Of a DNA stretch of 64,000 nt, positions 61,399 to 64,000 are shown piece after piece. Position 1 is the first letter of the stretch, and the number at the start of each line of letters is the position of its first letter. A program made the position numbers and the translations under genes. A model generated the notes under the pieces. The model saw only the letters and a program-made list of their open reading frames with translations, did no database searches and was not told the DNA's origin. The DNA lies in NCBI RefSeq assembly GCF_028649595.1, contig NZ_JAQSLK010000002.1, forward strand, positions 186,001-250,000. The letters run 5' to 3'. The DNA comes from Campylobacter magnus (GTDB lineage: Bacteria > Campylobacterota > Campylobacteria > Campylobacterales > Campylobacteraceae).

Positions 61399-61471
61399 AT
61401 TCTAGAATTTAAAACTAGAATTTAATGCCAAATTCTAGAATTTAAAAAACACCAAATTCTAGAATTTCACG
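61399..61471. repeat. A/T-flanked palindrome variants
   Basis: Four AAATTCTAGAATTTAA-like units; the flanks are A/T where most copies have G/C, a decayed or alternative form of the main repeat. Confidence 0.75.
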
Positions 61472-61477
61472 AAGTGG

Positions 61478-61603
61478 GCGAATTTTAGAATAGGCGTAGT
61501 GTGTTTAAAGGCTAGTAGGTGTACGGCGTAAATAGAACATAAGGTTCATTGAGCCGTGCGCCTACTAGGCTTTAAGCACAATCCGTCACTAATAACAATT
61601 CGC
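61478..61603. repeat. Long hairpin, GATGAA-N7-TTCTATC family, copy 4 (inverted)
   Basis: GTGTTTAAAGGCTAGTAGG at 61501 pairs with the segment ending GGCTTTAAGCAC at 61579, 23 of 27 positions, and pairing extends out to GCGAATTTTA/AATTCGC. On the minus strand the loop reads AATGAA-N7-TTCTATT, matching the family core. It ends six bases before the hemL stop. Confidence 0.78.
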
Positions 61604-61608
61604 AAAAA

Positions 61609-62883
61609 TCAAAGTGCTTTAAAGCTTGCTTCTATAGCTTCGCACGTCGCCTCAATGCTATTTTTGCTGTGCTTCGTGCTAATAAAGCAAGTCTCAAACT
61701 GACTAGGGGCAAGGTAAATCCCACGCTTTAGCATAGCTGCGTGAAACTTCGCAAACATCTGTGTATCGCTTTTTAGCGCAATATCGTAGTTTGTAACCTT
61801 ATTTTCATTAAAGAAAAAGCCCCACATCGTGCCACGATGCTCTGTTTGCAAGGCTATGCCTTTGCGTTTTGCGCTGCTATTCATACATTTTAGTATGCTT
61901 TTTACCTTGCTATTTAGTTTTTCATATACATTTGGAGTAGCAAAAATCTTACTAAGTGTAGCAATTCCAGCTGCCATAGCCAGTGGATTTCCACTTAGCG
62001 TGCCTGCTTGATACACAGCTCCATCTGGGCTTAGAAGGCTCATTATTTCATCTTTTCCGCCAAAGGCAGCTGCGTTTAGCCCACCGCCAATAACCTTACC
62101 AAAAGTAGCTAGGTCAGGCTTGATTTTATTAAACTTATAAGAGCCTGTCATACTTGCTCTAAAGCCACTCATAACTTCATCAAAGATAAGCACAGCACCT
62201 TTTTTGCGGCACAAATCTCTAAGCTGGGTCAAAAATGTAAGGCTAGCTGGCACAAGCCCCATATTTCCAGCAATAGGCTCTATTATCACAGCGCCGATAT
62301 CATCACTTTCATTAAAGCATTTCTCCACGCTAGCAATGTCGTTATAAATAGCTAAATGCGTGTGCTTAGCAAAATCCTCTGGCACGCCAGGCGAGCTTGA
62401 GTTTCCAAAGGTGGTTGCGCCTGAACCTGCCTTTACAAGTAGGCTGTCGCTATGTCCGTGGTAGCAGCCCTCAAACTTGATTATTCCATCTTTTTTGCTA
62501 TAAGCTCTTGCTAGGCGGATAGCACTCATGGTAGCTTCTGTGCCTGAACTTACAAAGCGGATTTTATCAAGGTAGCTGATTTTGCTTAAAATTAGCTTTG
62601 CTAGCTGGGTTTCAATCAGCGTTGGAGCCCCAAAGCTAAGTCCTTTTTTCATGGTTTTAGTAATTGCGCCCTCTACGCTTTTATCGCTGTGTCCTAGAAA
62701 AAGTGGCCCCCAGCTAAGCACATAGTCAATATACTTTTTGCCCTCTATATCGTAGATAAACTCATCTTTTCCACGCTCAATAAAAATTGGAGAGCCTTTT
62801 ACACTTTTAAAGGCACGAACAGGCGAGTTTACGCCACCTGGGATGTATTCTTTGGCTTTTTCAAAGGCTTTTTGATTTGTCAT
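61609..62883 (-). CDS. hemL: Glutamate-1-semialdehyde 2,1-aminomutase
   Basis: Forms 5-aminolevulinate for haem synthesis. PLP enzyme of 424 residues with [28 protein letters not shown] and the Schiff-base lysine in [19 protein letters not shown]. The start ATG follows AAAAAGGAGCAAAA and overlaps the upstream cytochrome gene by 4 bp. Haem supply for NrfHA and other cytochromes depends on this pathway. Confidence 0.96.
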   Translation of the reverse strand: MTNQKAFEKAKEYIPGGVNSPVRAFKSVKGSPIFIERGKDEFIYDIEGKKYIDYVLSWGPLFLGHSDKSVEGAITKTMKKGLSFGAPTLIETQLAKLILSKISYLDKIRFVSSGTEATMSAIRLARAYSKKDGIIKFEGCYHGHSDSLLVKAGSGATTFGNSSSPGVPEDFAKHTHLAIYNDIASVEKCFNESDDIGAVIIEPIAGNMGLVPASLTFLTQLRDLCRKKGAVLIFDEVMSGFRASMTGSYKFNKIKPDLATFGKVIGGGLNAAAFGGKDEIMSLLSPDGAVYQAGTLSGNPLAMAAGIATLSKIFATPNVYEKLNSKVKSILKCMNSSAKRKGIALQTEHRGTMWGFFFNENKVTNYDIALKSDTQMFAKFHAAMLKRGIYLAPSQFETCFISTKHSKNSIEATCEAIEASFKAL

Positions 62884-63233
62884 TTTTGCTCCTTTTTGGT
62901 TTGTAAATACTCATAAAGAGTGAGTATTTCAGCATCTGTTAGAAAATAACTTGGCATCATACCTGTACTTTTATTTATTGATTTTTTAAAGCTTTCAAAA
63001 TCCATATTGTTTATTTGCGGTGCGCTTAGGCTTAAAGTGCTTAGCTTGCCGTTTTTGGTATCTTTTTGTTTGTAGTTAGCTATTAGCTTGCCTTCGCCAT
63101 TTTCGCCGTGGCATTTATTACAGCCGATACCTCTGGGATTTTGGTATAGCATGCGAGCGTATTCCATTTTTGAGATAAAGTCCTCAGCATTTAGGGCACA
63201 AAACAATAAAAAAATATATAAAAATTTACTCAT
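62880..63233 (-). CDS. Periplasmic monohaem cytochrome c
   Basis: A signal peptide ([16 protein letters not shown]) precedes a small class I cytochrome c with one CNKCH haem site (about 39-43) and a methionine in [12 protein letters not shown] as likely sixth ligand; 117 residues. The redox partner is unknown. It is translationally coupled to hemL, the order found in C. jejuni. Confidence 0.87.
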   Translation of the reverse strand: MSKFLYIFLLFCALNAEDFISKMEYARMLYQNPRGIGCNKCHGENGEGKLIANYKQKDTKNGKLSTLSLSAPQINNMDFESFKKSINKSTGMMPSYFLTDAEILTLYEYLQTKKEQK

Positions 63234-63536
63234 TTCTAAATTATGCTTAAAAAAAATTCTAGTATCATACGCTTTTTTATATTAAAAGGCGGTTAAGTTA
63301 GAAAATTTTGTCTTTTTACGAAATTTTAAAATTCAAATGAGTGCTAGAAGTCTAGCAGTGAGTTAAGGGAATTCTAGAATTCCCATTTTGCTATTTTCTA
63401 GGCTCTTTTAGAGTTATTTTTTTAGCTGTGGCTCTTAGTTTGTTAATTTTTTACTCATATATGCAAAATAGAAAAAAACTACACTTATAAATTTAAAAAT
63501 TTGGGCTAAAACTAACCCAAATTTATTCATATTGAT
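63234..63536. other. Gap between tusA and the cytochrome gene
   Basis: No gene seen. It contains one complete GGGAATTCTAGAATTCCC palindrome at 63367-63384 and otherwise AT-rich DNA with T and A runs; the minus-strand promoter for the cytochrome-hemL pair should lie near 63240-63290. Confidence 0.6.
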
Positions 63537-63776
63537 TTATGGTTTTCTTATGATAAATCTAAGAGTCGGACCATCTTGTTCTATAGATAAAACTTCAAAA
63601 CCGCGGTTTTTTGCATCAACAGGGATAGAGTTTATCGCCTGTGGACAGTCGCAAAGCACCTCTAAGACCTCTCCTTTTTTTAGCTGTGGTAATGCCTCCA
63701 AGGTAGCAATCGCTGGCATAGGACAAGCCTCGCCTTGGATATCAAGACTATAAGTTATTTCATAATTAGCTTTCAT
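63537..63776 (-). CDS. tusA: TusA/SirA-family sulfurtransferase
   Basis: 79 residues: a single beta-alpha sandwich with the CPMP motif in GEACPMPAIATLEAL, Cys18 being the persulfide carrier. Genes of this type beside YedE/YeeE are linked to sulfur or selenium delivery; the precise acceptor is unknown. It shares one base with the yedE gene upstream. Confidence 0.9.
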   Translation of the reverse strand: MKANYEITYSLDIQGEACPMPAIATLEALPQLKKGEVLEVLCDCPQAINSIPVDAKNRGFEVLSIEQDGPTLRFIIRKP

Positions 63777-64000
63777 TAGTAACCTCCTTTTGCAAAAAAT
63801 CGTTTTTTATAAGCAAAAATCAGTGCAACACAAAGCAATAAAAGTCCAGCATTTAATGTAAGTCCTGGCAAAGAACCAAGCTCATTTAAAAACTGAATCT
63901 TTGGACCAGACTTGATCCAATCTGGAATTTGATCATAAATAATTGCTAAAATAGCAGTTCCGGCGAAATTTGCCACACCAACTATCATAAAATGCGTCTG
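63776..64000 (-). CDS. YeeE/YedE sulfur-transport family protein, C-terminal part
   Basis: The frame is open to the right edge (QTHF precedes the first internal Met at 63988), so only the last 75 residues are seen. ANFAGTAILAIIYDQIPDWI and LTLNAGLLLLCVALIFAYKKRFF give two membrane segments and resemble the end of YedE/YeeE transporters, which move thiosulfate or related sulfur compounds. Overlap with tusA supports the assignment. Confidence 0.72.
   Translation of the reverse strand, partial: QTHFMIVGVANFAGTAILAIIYDQIPDWIKSGPKIQFLNELGSLPGLTLNAGLLLLCVALIFAYKKRFFAKGGY

Noticed and set aside
1-64000. EcoRI/XbaI-like sites as cloning linkers or assembly artefacts
   Set aside because: Copies are dispersed, vary in their flanks, keep reading frames in many genes and form diverged tandem arrays, which linkers would not do.

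Overview
The window is a stretch of a Campylobacter chromosome (Campylobacterota), most likely not C. jejuni itself. The evidence is protein content and gene order. From memory of C. jejuni, these blocks are in recognisable order: nadE/lpxK; flgL/ftsK; psd/metallophosphoesterase; coaX to aroE (with gatC, cvpA, fur, lysS, glyA, DUF1882 and SPOR genes); aspS-adk-ppa; nrfHA; rpmH-rnpA-yidD-yidC-jag-mnmE-purL-dnaJ-like-purH; and the FlhB-like/FliK-like/hemL/cytochrome c block. Differences from C. jejuni include a pilT gene between gatC and cvpA, a short-form HisG, and a degenerate DegT-type gene between nadE and lpxK.

Layout. 1-1.2 kb: edge of a DUF262 defence-type gene. 1.35-4.2 kb: minus-strand operon nadE - DegT-like - lpxK. 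4.3-11 kb: hydrolase, thioesterase, flagellar FlgL behind a sigma-54 promoter, and FtsK. 11-14.4 kb: Asn/Gln-rich protein, zinc protease, MATE exporter. 14.5-18 kb: ABC-F ATPase and GlnA. 18.2-23.2 kb: minus-strand cluster psd to a TPR-like membrane protein. 23.3-34.1 kb: plus-strand run gatC to ppa (lysine and aspartate tRNA charging, one-carbon metabolism, shikimate, adenylate and pyrophosphate metabolism). 34.4-36.8 kb: nrfHA, nitrite to ammonium respiration. 39-48.5 kb: ribosome/RNase P/membrane-insertion genes followed by purine synthesis. 48.6-52.7 kb: methyltransferase, lipoprotein, trpC, HIT and YaaA proteins. 52.9-56 kb: sodB, then a decayed foreign segment (broken type III restriction gene fused to an integrase remnant) and tRNA-Leu(CAA). 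56.1-63.2 kb: gltS, a repeat island, flagellar accessory proteins, hemL, cytochrome c. 63.5 kb to the end: tusA and yedE.

The most unusual property is a highly iterated palindrome, GGAATTCTAGAATTCC, and its halves. It fills most intergenic gaps and has also entered coding sequences, where it can be read only as NSRIP or GILEF because the third frame holds a TAG stop. In ftsK it has grown into seven heptad repeats. Some copies are arranged as near-perfect hairpins with flanking A and T runs that look like bidirectional terminators; others form 34-bp tandem arrays. It is almost absent from the two segments that look foreign. It contains GAATTC, which fits the RAATTY motif whose methylation marks self DNA in C. 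jejuni transformation, so a self-recognition or uptake role is a testable idea. A second, separate family of long GC-rich hairpins shares the core GATGAA-N7-TTCTATC (about 32.8, 48.5, 61.2 and 61.5 kb, with a diverged copy at 61.3 kb) and I do not recognise it. No CRISPR array, intact insertion sequence, rRNA or prophage was seen.
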